A DNA stretch of 64,000 nucleotides from Dallia pectoralis (GCA_029465975.1 CM055759.1:11262744-11326743); one strand, 5' to 3'. Positions 22,112-33,541 are shown, counted from the first letter of the stretch. The notes: generated by a model from the letters alone, not told the origin. A program made the numbers and translations.

Positions 22112-24583
22112 ATGAGACCACTAGGGGGCGCTCCCATTAGCCATGGTAGTAGTGGTCTCCTCTGTATGAGACCACTAGGGGGCGCTCCCATTAGCCATGG
22201 TAGTAGTGGTCTCCTCTGTATGAGACCACTAGGGGGCGCTCCCATTAGCCATGGTAGCAGTGGTCTCCTCTATCTGAGACCACTAGGGGGCGCTCCCATT
22301 AGCCATGGTAGTAGTGGTCTCCTCTATCTGAAACCACTAGGAGGCGCTCCCATTAGCCATGGTAGTAGTGGTCTCCTCTGTATGAGACCACTAGGAGGCG
22401 CTCCCATTAGCCATGGTAGTAGTGGTCTCCTCTATCTGAGACCACTAGGAGGTGCTCCCATTAGCCATGGTAGTAGTGGTCTCCTCTGTTTGAGACCACT
22501 AGGGGGCGCTCCCATTAGCCATGGTAGTAGTGGTCTCCTCTGTATGAGATCACTAGGGGGCGCTCCAATTAGCCATGGTAGTAGTGGTCTCCTCTGTATG
22601 AGACCACTAGGGGGCGCCCCCATTAGCCATGGTAGTAGTGGTCTCCACTGTATGAGACCACTAGGGGGCGCTCCCATTAGTCATGGTAGTAGTGGTCTCC
22701 TCTGTATGAGACCACTAGGAGGCGCTCCCATTAGCCATGGTAGTAGTGGTCTCCTCTATCTGAGACCACTAGGGGGCGCTCCCATTAGTCATGGTAGTAG
22801 TGGTCTCCTCTGTATGAGACCACTAGGGGGCGCTCCCATTAGCCATGGTAGTAGTGGTCTCCTCTGTATGAGACCACTAGGAGGCGCTCCCATTAGCCAT
22901 GGTAGTAGTGGTCTCCTCTATCTGAGACCACTAGGGGGCGCTCCCATTAGCCATGGTAGTAGTGGTCTCCTCTATCTGAAACCACTAGGAGGCGCTCCCA
23001 TTAGCCATGGTAGTAGTGGTCTCCTCTATCTGAGACCACTAGGGGGCGCTCCCATTAGCCATGGTAGTAGTGGTCTTCCTCTGTATGAGACCACTAGGGG
23101 GCGCTCCCATTAGCCATGGTAGTTGTGGTCTCCTCTGTATGAGACCACTAGGAGGTGCTCCCATTAGCCATGGTAGTAGTGGTCTCCTCTATCTGAGACC
23201 ACTAGGAGGTGCTCCCATTAGCCATGGTAGTAGTGGTCTCCTCTGTTTGAGACCACTAGGGGGCGCTCCCATTAGCCATGGTAGTAGTGGTCTCCTCGGT
23301 CTGAGACCACTAGGAGGCGCTCCCATTAGTCATGGTAGTAGTGGTCTCCTCTATCTGAGACCACTAGGGGGCGCTCCCATTAGCCATGGTAGTAGTGGTC
23401 TCCTCTGTATGAGATCACTAGGGGGCGCTCCAATTAGTCATGGTAGTAGTGGTCTCCTCTGTATGAGACCACTTGGGGGCGCTCCCATTAGCCATGGTAG
23501 TAGTGGTCTCCACTGTATGAGACCACTAGGGGGCGCTCCCATTAGCCATGGTAGTAGTGGTCTCCTCTATCTGAGACCACTAGGGGGTGCTCCCATTAGC
23601 CATGGTAGTAGTGGTCTACTCTGTATGAGACCACTAGGGGGCGCTCCCATTAGCCATGGTAGTAGTGGTCTCCTCTGTATGAGACCACTAGGGGGCGCTC
23701 CCTTTAGCCATGGTAGTAGTGGTCTCCTCTGTATGACACCACTAGGGGGCGCTCCCATTAGTCATGGTAGTAGTGGTCTCCTCTATCTGAGACCACTAGG
23801 GGTGCTCCCATTAGCCATGGTAGTAGTGGTCTCCTCTATCTGAGACCACTAGGGGGCGCTCCCATTAGCCATGGTAGTAGTGGTCTCCTCGGTCTGAGAC
23901 CACTAGGGGGCGCTCCCTTTAGCCATGGTAGTAGTGGTCTCCTCTGTATGAGACCACTACGGGGCGCTCCCATTAGCCATGGTAGTAGTGGTCTCCTCTG
24001 CATGAGACCACTAGGGGGCGCTCCCATTAGCCATGGTAGTAGTGGTCTCCTCTGTATGAAACCACTAGGAGGCGCTCCCATTAGCCATGGTAGTAGTGGT
24101 CTCCTCTGTATGAGACCACTAGGGGGCGCTCCCATTAGTCATGGTAGTAGTGGTCTCCTCTATATGACACCACTAGGGGGCGCTCCCATTAGTCATGGTA
24201 GTAGTGGTCTCCTCTGTATGAGACCACTAGGGGGCGCTCCCATTAGTCATGGTAGTAGTGGTCTCCTCTGTATGACACCACTAGGGGGCGCTCCCATTAG
24301 TCATGGTAGTAGTGGTCTCCTCTGTATGAGACCACTAGGGGGCGCTCCCATTAGTCATGGTAGTAGTGGTCTCCTCTGTATGAGACCACTAGGGGGCGCT
24401 CCCATTAGTCATGGTAGTAGTGGTCTCCTCTGTATGACACCACTAGGGGGCGCTCCCTTTAGCCATGGTAGTAGTGGTCTCCTCTGTATGAGATCACTAG
24501 GGGGCGCTCCAATTAGCCATGGTAGTAGTGGTCTCCTCTATCTGAGACCACTAGGAGGTGCTCCCTTTAGCCATGGTAGTAGT
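22112..24583 (+). repeat. 54-bp minisatellite, about 46 copies, with CTCF-like motif in most units
   Basis: Head-to-tail 54-bp units read tgagaccactagggggcgct, then cccattagccatggtagtag, then tggtctcctctgta. The segment CCACTAGGGGGCGCT fits the vertebrate CTCF core consensus, all on the plus strand. Common variants are ggaggcgct and ggaggtgct; atcact and ccaatt occur as linked variants. Each unit also has perfect 10-bp inverted arms (gagaccacta and tagtggtctc), and neighbouring units place these arms around only 8 bases. The length is a multiple of 3, so ORFs of up to 333 residues of an 18-residue repeat appear, but frame changes near 23076 and 23795 and open minus-strand frames argue against coding. 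CTCF binding is inferred. Confidence 0.95.
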
Positions 24584-24589
24584 TAAAAT

Positions 24590-25140
24590 GCATTTAACAT
24601 TATGTACTAAGCACGAGCACAACAAATGCTGCGTGGCAGATTCAACAGACTGAAGAGACATAAAACCAGCAGATTTCTCTGTCTCTCTGTGATGTGTATT
24701 TGCATGGTTATTGTCTATTTCTGTCTGGTTTTGTGTGTCTGTGTGTTTCTGTATTGTGTATTTGCCTGGTTTTTGTTTTTTTGTTTGTGGTTTTGTGTGT
24801 GTGTGTTTGTCTTGTCTACGTGTCTTGGTTTTTGTCTATTTCAGTCTGGTTCTGATTACTCTATTGGCCCTCATTGAGCCTTCAGGCACCAATAAACCAT
24901 CAGCGTGTTTCTGAGTGTGAACCATTACCTCTGGATGACCTTTCTCTCTCTCTCCCTCTGACAGACAGATTAGATGCCATATTACTATCCACAAGCCTCA
25001 CAAGCTTCTATATATATCATTCAACCAATGGTTTTTTCAAATGTTTTCTGCACAACTACCTCTGATTCAGGCTGCTAGACAATTCAAAAGTGCCTTTTAG
25101 ATAAATGTCCTGCCTGTTGTGTACCATGCTACAGAGAGAT
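24590..25140. other. gene-free stretch, T/G-rich
   Basis: A T/G-rich stretch at 24670-24860 (repeated tgtgtttgt and tctgtct) gives leucine/valine/cysteine-rich frames with no domain. Nothing else is recognised. Confidence 0.5.
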
Positions 25141-25179
25141 ATTAATGAGACACATTGAGACTAATAGCAGACTACTGAT

Positions 25180-25186
25180 AAAAGAC

Positions 25187-25230
<44 letters not shown>

Positions 25231-25510
25231 GGGGAAAGAGAGACAGAGAGACGGAGAGACGGGGAGAGAGAGACAGAGAGACAGAGAGACTGAGAGAAAG
25301 ACAGAGAGACGGGGAACAGAGAGACAGAGAGACGGGGAGACAGAGAGACGGGGAGAGAAAGACAGAGACGGGGAGAGAAAGAGAGACAGAGAGACGGGGA
25401 GATGGAGAGAGAGACAGACGGGGAGACAGACGGACGTAGAGACGGGAAGAAGGGGAAACAGAGAGACACCGAGATGACGGGGAGAGATGGATACGGAGAG
25501 AGAGCAGGAA
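25180..25510. repeat. GA/GACAGAGA low-complexity tract
   Basis: A (GA)n core at 25196-25228 is followed by loosely repeated gagacagagagacggggaga. Both strands are open over 100 or more codons purely because of composition (RE-rich plus, SLSL-rich minus). Confidence 0.9.
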
Positions 25511-25644
25511 GACAGGCAGGCAGTGAGATAGACAGCCAGGGAGATGTAGAGATGGAGCAACTGAGCAACTAGAAGACCGGGAAAACAGAGAGACAGGCTA
25601 CTGATTCAAGTTGGATGAGACTTTTATGTCAGTAGCGGAGGAAT

Positions 25645-27527
25645 CAGAGCTGTGCTCGAGACCACCTAAAGCGAGACCGAGACGAGACCGAGACCGAAGG
25701 GGGCCGAGACCGAGACGAGACCAAGACCGAAGGGGGCCGAGACCGAGACGAGACCAAGACCGAAGGGGGCCGAGACCGAGACGAGACCGAGACCGAAGGT
25801 GGCCGAGACCGAGACGAGACCGATACCAAAGGGGGCCGAGACCGAGACCAGTCATATCAACACTAAATAATATGACATGTTTTTGGTCCAATGACCAATG
25901 TAAAAAAAACACTTGACCAACAGCATCAGATCATCTACTGTGTTGTCATCCTGAATTAAATGAATTTTATTAAAAGAGTATGTAGGCCTATTTATTGTCT
26001 TATGTAAACATAAAATACGAAAATAAAACCATGATTTTAAAATGCACAGGCTATGATATTAAAATTTCCAAAAATCGAATAAATGAAAATCCATCAAACT
26101 GTATGTCCTATGTTGATGTAGTAAATGCTAACACATTTTAGATCACAAGCGACTTGCAATCAAATGATTTGCGCATGATTGGCCGATAAACAAATCTATT
26201 TATAATTATTTATCCGTCCACAGGCACGCAGCTTCAGTTGTTTGTCTGCTTGAGCAGGACACGCAAACGAACCGGTTGCACTGCGAACAGTGTTCATTAT
26301 TGTTACGAGTGCACATGAGACAGCAGCAAACTAACCCGGTTGAACTGCGCACAGTGTTCATATAGATCAGACCAAAACCCTTCCAGTTTAATAAAGATCG
26401 GACCAAAACGGGTTCAGTTTCATATAGATCGGACCATAACCGTTCCAGTTTTATGCTCTTTTTTGCCGTATGCCCCCGGACTTATGTATGTCCCACGTCC
26501 TTCTGTGTGCATGAGTAATTTCATTTATCGCCCATTTGTAGTTAGCCTATTAATAATTATTGTTTATATTCGTTTAATTTCGATACAAAACAATATTTTG
26601 TTGAAGTCTCTTGTAGGCTATATGAATACACTGTGGTTCATTCGTTATTAATTATTGAGTGCAATAGGCGCATGACACATGAATGGGGCTGTATGTATTT
26701 GGCGGAATTCGTTCTGTTTATTTAGTGAAACATATTTCTTTATAAACGTACCTCTTTTTTGTAGTTCAACCAAGCCAATCAGACTATTGTCTATATGTGT
26801 TCTCGTAGTATTTGTCTGTGTATCGCCCATTCAACCATTGCCATATAGGCTCAGTGAAGTGTGATCGGTGTCTGGGTACAGGAATTAGGGTACCAACGCC
26901 CAGCGGCGTGGGATTTTGGCGACAGGAAGGCCGTTTAGGTATCAAAAAACATGTAAATAGTAGTTTTATATATTGTTCGGTTTGTGATTTTGCAATTCTG
27001 AAAACGGGACAAGGTAAAATGCACGTATTTAGGAAAAGTCATGGAAGGACGTCGGCTGTAGCTTTTCAACATTATGTATTTTAATTACTAACCGCTGTGT
27101 GTTTTCGGACAAATTATTTATTTGTGCTCAATGTACTGAATATAGGCAAAACGAATATATTGGCTGATTGTGCAGACATGATCGAGCATATGTTTAAGAT
27201 TGAAGTATTTACGTGAATGGGTGCACCCTCTGGCGACGCTGGGGGTGGGCTTTTCTTCAAAAGTAGATAGCCATTGGCGGGATAAGCCACATCAGAAAAA
27301 AACAGTCTGACTCTGTCATACTTAAATATTTTTCTAGAAAAAATTGTGGGCGATAATTTCTACGCTGGTCTCGGCTGGTCTCGGAAGAATTTACGAGTCC
27401 TTACTGTCCGAGACCGAGTCGAGACCGAGTCCAAATGTAACCGAGACCGAGACGAGACCGAGACCTTAAAAAAGTGGTCTCGAGACCGGTCTCGAGACCG
27501 AGACCGGTCTCGAGTACTACAGCTCTG
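25645..27527. mobile_element. hAT-type DNA transposon, non-autonomous, with 8-bp TSD
   Basis: The ends are cagagctgtgctcgagacca on the left and, reverse-complemented on the right, cagagctgtagtactcgaga. Both are bordered by an identical 8-bp direct repeat GGAGGAAT (25637-25644 and 27528-27535), diagnostic of hAT insertion. Subterminal zones are built of gagaccgagacgagacc repeats, including a 39-bp tandem block of about four copies at 25680-25850. No hAT transposase is recognised inside. A small minus-strand ORF at 26206-26406 has a CxxC-x7-CxxC-x4-C cysteine cluster, vaguely like the C-terminal ribbon of piggyBac transposases; I do not rely on it. Confidence 0.8.
25680..25850 (+). repeat. 39-bp subterminal tandem repeat inside hAT element
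   Basis: Four copies of a unit with gaccgagacgagaccaagac and cgaagggggccga. It belongs to the left subterminal region of the hAT element; related sequence occurs inverted at the right end (27400-27520). Open frames on both strands are artefacts. Confidence 0.85.
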
Positions 27528-27535
27528 GGAGGAAT

Positions 27536-28840
27536 GGTGCCTTGTAATAGAACAATGGGATCGAGGCGTTTCTCGTGTTAGCATAAGAGGAAGTGACAGC
27601 AGGATCTGGTAAAAAACACAAGCACATCTGAGGCTATAGGCCAGCATTCTGCAATACATCTGTCATATTTTAAATGAAAAATGAAAATAGGTTTTCCATC
27701 ACCTCCACAATGATTGGGCCCTGATGAAGATTCTCAAAAACAGCTAATTTAACTAATACTAGTAACATGCTTCAGAGCATATGGAAAGTATTCAGACCTC
27801 TTCTCTTAATTTTTTTATGTTATGGACTTCATTGGTAATTGTTAAGTGTTTTTTTCTACTTTTTGCCATGAATCTACACATATTACCCAATGATAACAAA
27901 CCCATGCATGAAATGTATGCCAATTTATTGAAAAAATACCTTATATTACCTTCCCCAGATGTATGTTGTAAAACAATTCTATCTATTAGGGTCCACAGAA
28001 AGTAACTTAATGGGTTGTTTTTTGCTTTGTCATGCACTGTGAAATGTGGGACCAGATACAATATAAACAGAGTGTGCTTCTCTAAATCATGTCCAATCAA
28101 TTATGTTCGCTACAGATGGACTCAAATCAAATTCTAGAGACATCTCAAGGATAAAAGGACACAGGACGCATCTGAGCTCAATTTAGAGTGAAACAATATG
28201 TTTAATCAATTAGATACAACCCCGGTGCGATTGAAAAACAAACGGCATGTTATGAAAAAGTTCGCTTTCACATTTCTTAACTGCATTCCAGCTGCGGTAA
28301 TGTCATCTTAGATATCAAGCCAGGATCGTAATCTTCATTAGTTGTAATTGCATTAGAACACCAGGAGCTATTTCAAAAGTCCCATTGCTGAAAGCCTCGG
28401 TAGCCCAGGCAGGACAAACGAAGCCACATTCGATGACTCCAACATCCAACCATGTTCTGTAACTCGACTCATATTTGTAGCACTAATGCACCCTCTTCTT
28501 CATCAGCGTCATACCAACGCCTTTATGAAGAACCAGAATGGGGCCCTTGAACACAGCACAGCGGTTATCATTAAATGCAGCTCTGCTGACACCCCGTGAC
28601 CAGACACACCTTCTCACATATCAGGCCTCATCAGGGGGATGATAAAGGATAAAAGGGCCCCAGAAAATCCAATCCAGGCAGCAGAAGGTGCAGGAAGAGT
28701 GGGATGTGTTGCCCTGCCCCAAAAGTCTGTTTGTGAGTTTAAACTGTGTTTCTTCTGCTTTTGATATAAATATATATCATATATCCCCCAGGGCCATATA
28801 CGATGTGTCTCTTCCTGTTGAAATATTCAAATAAACAGTA
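27536..28840. other. gene-free stretch
   Basis: No supported gene. ORFs near 27781-28100 overlap on both strands and have no family features. Confidence 0.5.
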
Positions 28841-28910
28841 TACAGTGAATATACAAAGTCTTCACACCCCTACAACTGGTTTTTGTGATGTGAAAAAAAC
28901 AAGACAATAA
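28841..28910 (+). mobile_element. Tc1-like element, left part, split by Ngaro insertion
   Basis: It begins with a TIR-like tacagtgaatatacaaagtc after a TA and continues ttcacacccc and ggtttttgtgatg. These match the TIR of the complete copy at 60391-61842 (its right end reversed reads tacagtggatataaaaagtc). The element resumes at 33868 on the far side of the Ngaro retrotransposon. Confidence 0.7.
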
Positions 28911-29041
28911 ATGAGGTTTACTAACAAGGTTCGGGAGGAGGACTTCCAGCTAATTAATTACAGGTGGAAGCCCTCAGCAATTAACAGCTAGAGGGTACAT
29001 ATAGACTCAGCAGTCTTACCTCGCTCCGCTGACAGCTCGCA
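28911..29041 (+). repeat. Ngaro split direct repeat A1
   Basis: About 131 bp from atgaggtttactaacaaggt to ctgacagctcgcag. It is nearly identical to A2 at 33542-33674. After it the two copies diverge (cagcttctctcg versus cttcccccacca). Confidence 0.9.
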
Positions 29042-29115
29042 GCAGCTTCTCTCGCCCAGATACTACTCGTCTCGCTAAAGCGCTTCCTCCGCGGAAGGCA
29101 CTAACAATCCCAGGA

Positions 29116-30110
29116 ATGTCCCCCCGCAAGTCGCGGGTCTCCCGACCATTTCGGTCATGCCGTACGCCACTCCGGAGCCCAGGGCTTCTCGCGGCCGCAC
29201 TCCGGCCCGACCATCCGCGCGTTCACCCGGACGCCGGTACCAGGCTTCGCCGCCCCCAGCAAAACCACCACCTTCTTCCCCGGCCTCCTCCTACCGCTCG
29301 ACCATCCCGACGATCCCTCCCGTGGGGAACTGGACCGTAGCCGGGCTAAGACAAGCGCTGGGCAAGTCGGACCCACAGGTCTCAAGGAAGACGCACAAAG
29401 CGGAGCCGTACGACCTATATGTCTCCCAAACCGGCCCGCAGGCAGGGCAAAACCCGCAGGGCTCAAAATATACCGCCCCAGGCAACTCCGTCGTCCTCCC
29501 GCTCAGGACACGGCTCGCTTTGCTCCGCCAATGCCTCTGCCGCCGCAGCGCCGCATTCGGACGAGCCCAGCTGCTCCCCTTTTACAGCTCAGCCTTATAC
29601 CCCTAATAACCCTCTCCCTTTCCAGCGGCCCCGTGCTCCGGCCCCGGGCACTAGCGCGAAGCTTTCCCAGCCAGCAGTACAGGCTAACCCTCGCCTCCAG
29701 TCTCTCTACCCTCCAGGTGCCAACCCCGCCCACTGGCAGCGGCACAACCCCGCCCACCGGCAGTGGCCCGCAGGCCCGCAGCCCCACAGCTCCAAACCAG
29801 CGGGGCCCGCCGCTCGCTGCGCAAGCTCACTCTTCATCCTTCCAACCGCCATTCCCCCTCCCCTCCTCCCCACTCCGGTTCGAGCAACCCTATTTGTCCA
29901 CCAGCTACGTAACTCGTACAGCAACCACCAGCGCAACCCACTGAACCCAGGTCTCCGCTCTTATCGAAGGCAGGCAGATCGGTGATAATTTCAACGCGGG
30001 CGGATGCCATAGAGCACGCAGCCGTTCCATGCATATTTGTAGCTCTGCGGCGGCGTACGTCCAGCCTAAACCCGCAAATAAAACATCCAAATTATTCCAC
30101 GACTCCCGTA
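29116..30110 (+). pseudogene. Ngaro gag-like ORF1, frameshifted
   Basis: The Pro/Ser/Arg-rich coding region is split over three plus frames (about 29116-29340, 29157-29606, 29419-29985). A more conserved stretch at 29327-29425 contains GNWTVAGLRQALGKSDPQVS and AEPYDLYVS, which resembles a SAP-like helix-extended-helix motif; that reading is inference. Known Ngaro ORF1 products are gag-like with unclear function. At least two frameshifts separate the pieces. An A/T-rich run at 30112-30155 separates it from the RT region. Confidence 0.6.
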
Positions 30111-30159
30111 GAAAAAAAAAAAAAAATAATAAAATTAATTAATTAAAAATTTCAGGCAA

Positions 30160-31481
30160 TGTATTTAGAACGGCCATCCACCCGGACGAGATAAAAACGC
30201 ATTTTTATCACCCTGTCAGACCCACGCAATTCCCCGTTCCCAAGTATTAACAGCCTGTCCCCTCTCGACGAATCTTCGCTTAAATTCCACGGCATAGACC
30301 AGGCATCTACCTGATTAAAATCGCGGGTCGGGGTGCCTGGCTGGCCAAAGTTGACGTTACATCCGCTTTCAAAGTCATGCCCATCCATCCCGACTCATGG
30401 CATCTCTTTGGAGTCCGCTGGCTCGAGAAATACTATTTCGCCGTACGTCTAACGTTCGGATGCAAAAGCAGCCCTAAAAATATTCGACATGCTATCAGAA
30501 GCAGTCTGCTGGATCTTGTCAAAAACTACGCCATCCCCCACCTCATTCACCTGCTAGATGATTTTCTAATAATCTCGCCTCCCAACGCCATCCCGGCCGC
30601 GCACCTCCTCTCAGTCCAAAACGTCTTCTCCGAGCTTGGAATCCCCTCGCAGAGGAGAAAACCATGGGCCCCGCGACGTCCATCGAGTTCCTAGGGATTA
30701 ACTTGGATTCTAGGGAATTCCAAGCATCCCTGCCAAAGGAGAAAATCGACCGAATAATTCTCGTCTCCTCTACTTTCCTCGAGAAATCGGTTCTCTCGAA
30801 CGTGAACTCTTGTCCCTGCTCGGCCATTTAAACTTCGCGACGCGCATCATCCCGCAGGGTCGCCCTTTATATCGCATCTCCTCTAACTCGCGTCCTCCGT
30901 CCACTCGCTAGAGGACCCCATTTTCCTTAACCCAAGCATGCCGCGACGAACTTAGGCTATGGGTAACATTTCTAAAACAGTGGAACGGCCTATCGTCTTT
31001 CCACAAAAACCTCGTCGCGTCCCCCACCGAGATCCAACGGTTCACAGACGCCGCCCCCTCAATCGGGTTCGGGGGATTCTACCAAGGTCGTTGGTTCGCG
31101 GCTCCGTAGCCACCCCAGTTCCAGCAATTACCGCAATCCTCGGCGCTATTCGAGCTCTACCCTCTCGTAGTAGCAGCTTTCCCGTGGGGGAAGGAATGGT
31201 CCTCTACAAGCATCCTAGTGCATTGCGACTATGAGGCGACCGTGCACTGCATTAACAGAGGCCGTTCCCATTCACCCGCTCTGATGCCACTCTTAAGGCG
31301 CCTCACCTGGATCGCAGCTTGCGACCAATTCATTATCGTCGCTAAGCATATCCCCGGGTCGGAGAATCAAATTGCTGACTCCCTGTCTCGCTTTCTGTTT
31401 CAGAAATTCAGGACGCTGGCTCCGGAGGCGGACCGTATCCCTACTCCGGTACCTCGCTATTCAGAGTTGATATTCCCGTAA
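30160..31481 (+). pseudogene. Ngaro reverse transcriptase / RNase H, broken
   Basis: RT: KVDVTSAFKVMPIHPDSWHL, then FAVRLTFGCKSSPK, then LIHLLDDFLIISPP, where LLDD occupies the YxDD catalytic position. The frame changes near 30640 to one containing SIEFLGINLDS and LPKEKIDRI, then again before LLGHLNFATRIIPQGRP. RNase H: FTDAAPSIGFGGFYQGRW, then VHCDYEATVHCINRGRS and AKHIPGSENQIADSLSR, keeping the acidic positions; the last part is the open frame 31218-31481. Several frameshifts and stops make it non-functional as it stands. The role in the family is reverse transcription of the element RNA. Confidence 0.85.
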
Positions 31482-32459
31482 ACCACCCGCTAAAACCCTG
31501 CTCGACTCATCACTCAACACCATCCTTCACGCAGTCGCCCCCAGGACCCTCCAATCCTACCTTACCGCCTGGAAAAGTTTTAAAACATTCCACGCTTCTT
31601 ACAACCTACCCTTCCCCGATTTTTCCCTTCTTTCCATAACGTCTTTCACCTCCTATCTTTATACCATAAAGGGCTTACAAGCCGGGTCCATTAGAGGGTA
31701 CCTGAGCGGCATCCAGTTTTTCCATAAATTGATGCACGGCGCCCCCTCCCCCGGAATAAGCAACGCACAAACCTCCCTCCTGATTAAAGGGATTCAAAGA
31801 TCCCAGCCCACCCGTACCGACGCCAGGCAACCCTTAACCCTTGATATCTTAACCAAATGCATTTACACCCTCCGCACAGGCTACCAGCCCCTAGGTGCCG
31901 CCCGCACACTTGACGCCATGTTTATCCTAGCCTTTTCGGCTTCCTCAGGTGCTCGGAACTCACCACCACTTCCAAATTCGACCCCGAAATCCACCCCACC
32001 ATCTCAGACCTATCAGTAATAGACGACGAGGCAATTTCATTTCTGATTAAACGAAGCAAGACCGACCAGAACAATAAAGGCCATTTTATCTACATTTTTA
32101 ACCTAGCCTCGCAAATCCAACCGTACCAGTCAATTCGGGTTTACCTGCAACGGAGAAGATCCCAGGCTAGATCTCCTCTGGAACCCCTGTTCATGGACGA
32201 ATCCCGAAACCCGTGTCACGTTTCTGGTTCCAGAAGCACCTCAAATCCGTTCTCCAGCAGTCAGGCATTCCAGCAGAACACTTTTCAGGCCACTCATTCC
32301 GCATCGGGGCAGCAACTTCAGCAGCCCAAAAGGCCTCTCCCAACAGCAGATCCAAGCCCTAGGGAGATGGTCCTCCGACGCTTTCCAAAGCTATATCAGG
32401 ACAAATCGGTCCCATATCAAAATAGCTCACCAAACCCTCGTAAACAAATCAACCAATAG
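31482..32459 (+). pseudogene. Ngaro tyrosine recombinase, broken
   Basis: The N-terminal core-binding region is seen as LQSYLTAWKSFKTFHA and GSIRGYLSGIQFFHK. After a frameshift near 31940 come the catalytic box I arginine in GFLRCSEL and a lysine-containing KRSKTDQN strand. After another shift come HSFR, ALGRWSS and the nucleophile context FQSYIR. Together these give the R-K-HxxR-W-Y set of the tyrosine recombinase family, which integrates the circular DNA copy in DIRS/Ngaro elements. The residues are present but spread over frames, so the copy cannot make an intact enzyme. Confidence 0.8.
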
Positions 32460-32544
32460 ATAAATGGACAATTAAATCAACTAAGTAATAGAACTCCGTT
32501 CTAATTAATAGAACCCCCTTGTTCCTTTTCTGTCCTCTCTTTCC

Positions 32545-33175
32545 GTCCAGCGAGCATTGGCCTCACAGCGGACGGAGTGAGAGCCCCCCGTAGAGCGCTC
32601 CTGTTTTCTCTTTCATCCAGCGAGCATTCGGTCTCCAGCAGATGCCGCGTGAGAAAATCTCCCGGGCAGGCACTCACTTTCGCTATTTCCCGTTTCCTTC
32701 CGTCCAGCGGGCACTAGTCTCACAGCGGACGGAATGAGAACCTCCCGGTTGAGTTCGTACGTTTTCTCTTTTCATCCAGTGAGCATTTGGTCTCCAGCAG
32801 ATGCCGCGTGAGAAAATCTCCCGGGCAAGCACTCATTTTCCCCTTCGCGTTTCCCCTTTCCGTCCAGCGAGCACTAGTCTCACAGCGGACGGAGCGAGAA
32901 CTTCCCGGTCGAGCCCATCGTTCTCTCTTTCATCCAGTGAGCATTGGTCTCCAGCAGATGCCGCGTGAGAACCTCCCGGGCAAGCACTCACTTTCCTGTA
33001 CGTTCCTCCTTTCCGTCCAGCGAGCATTGGTCTCACAGCGGTCGGAATAAATCTATACCAAACGGGCATTGGTCCCACAGCAAAGCTCCCACGTTTCCCG
33101 TTCCGTCCAGCGAGCATTGGTCTCTCAGCGGTCGGAATAGGAACACCAAGCGGGCCTCAGTCCCACAACAAACGT
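32545..33175 (+). repeat. tandem repeats in the Ngaro 3' untranslated region
   Basis: Two related motifs alternate: tccgtccagcgagcattggt ... cacagcggacgga and catccagtgagcatt ... ccagcagatgccgcgtgaga. Together they give a roughly 155-bp compound period repeated about four times, with shorter units at the right. The block lies between the recombinase and B1. Short ORFs on both strands here come from the repetition. Confidence 0.75.
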
Positions 33176-33249
33176 TCAAACGCCCCACGTCCACAGGCCA
33201 GCGGGGCCCGCCTAGTCCAGGCCGTGAACGGCTTCACAGGCCCGCGCGC

Positions 33250-33316
33250 ATACAAAAAAAAAAATAAAAATAAAAAATTTATAAAAAAAAAATTTATAAA
33301 AAAAAAATAAAAATCT
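33250..33316 (+). repeat. A/T-rich simple tract before Ngaro B1
   Basis: Runs of A broken by T, with aaatttataaaaaaaa repeated twice. A second A/T run lies at 30112-30155 inside the element. These may be local slippage expansions. Confidence 0.7.
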
Positions 33317-33401
33317 GACCCTTCCTCGCGATGCCAGTCCGCCAAGCTCGGCTCTCTGGGGGGTTTATAATCCAGCGGCTGTCCTCGGCTCCTTAGCGTT
33401 A

Positions 33402-33540
33402 GGGGGTACTCTGGGTTCGGGCCAAATTCCGAGCCCGGAGCCCCGGGCCGGATTCCGAGCCCGGAACCCTCCTCCGGACAGCACGCCAAATACGCATTAA
33501 ACCTATATCCCTTAATTGGCATGTAAGTGCGAACTCGTGA
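33402..33540 (+). repeat. Ngaro split direct repeat B1
   Basis: It begins gggggtactctgggttcggg and ends ggcatgtaagtgcgaactcg plus tga. It differs from B2 by one missing C in the CCTCCGG/CCCTCCGG region and joins A2 directly. Confidence 0.9.
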
Positions 33541-33541
33541 A

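Noticed and set aside
22112..24586. Long ORFs of 18-residue repeats (up to 333 codons) as a secreted or structural protein
   Set aside because: The 54-bp unit is a multiple of 3 and lacks stops, so the frame stays open by arithmetic. Frame breaks near 23076 and 23795, open minus frames and variable units without synonymous bias argue against coding.
29116..29985. Pro/Ser-rich ORFs as a host gene
   Set aside because: They lie inside the Ngaro element between A1 and RT and are best read as its frameshifted gag-like region.
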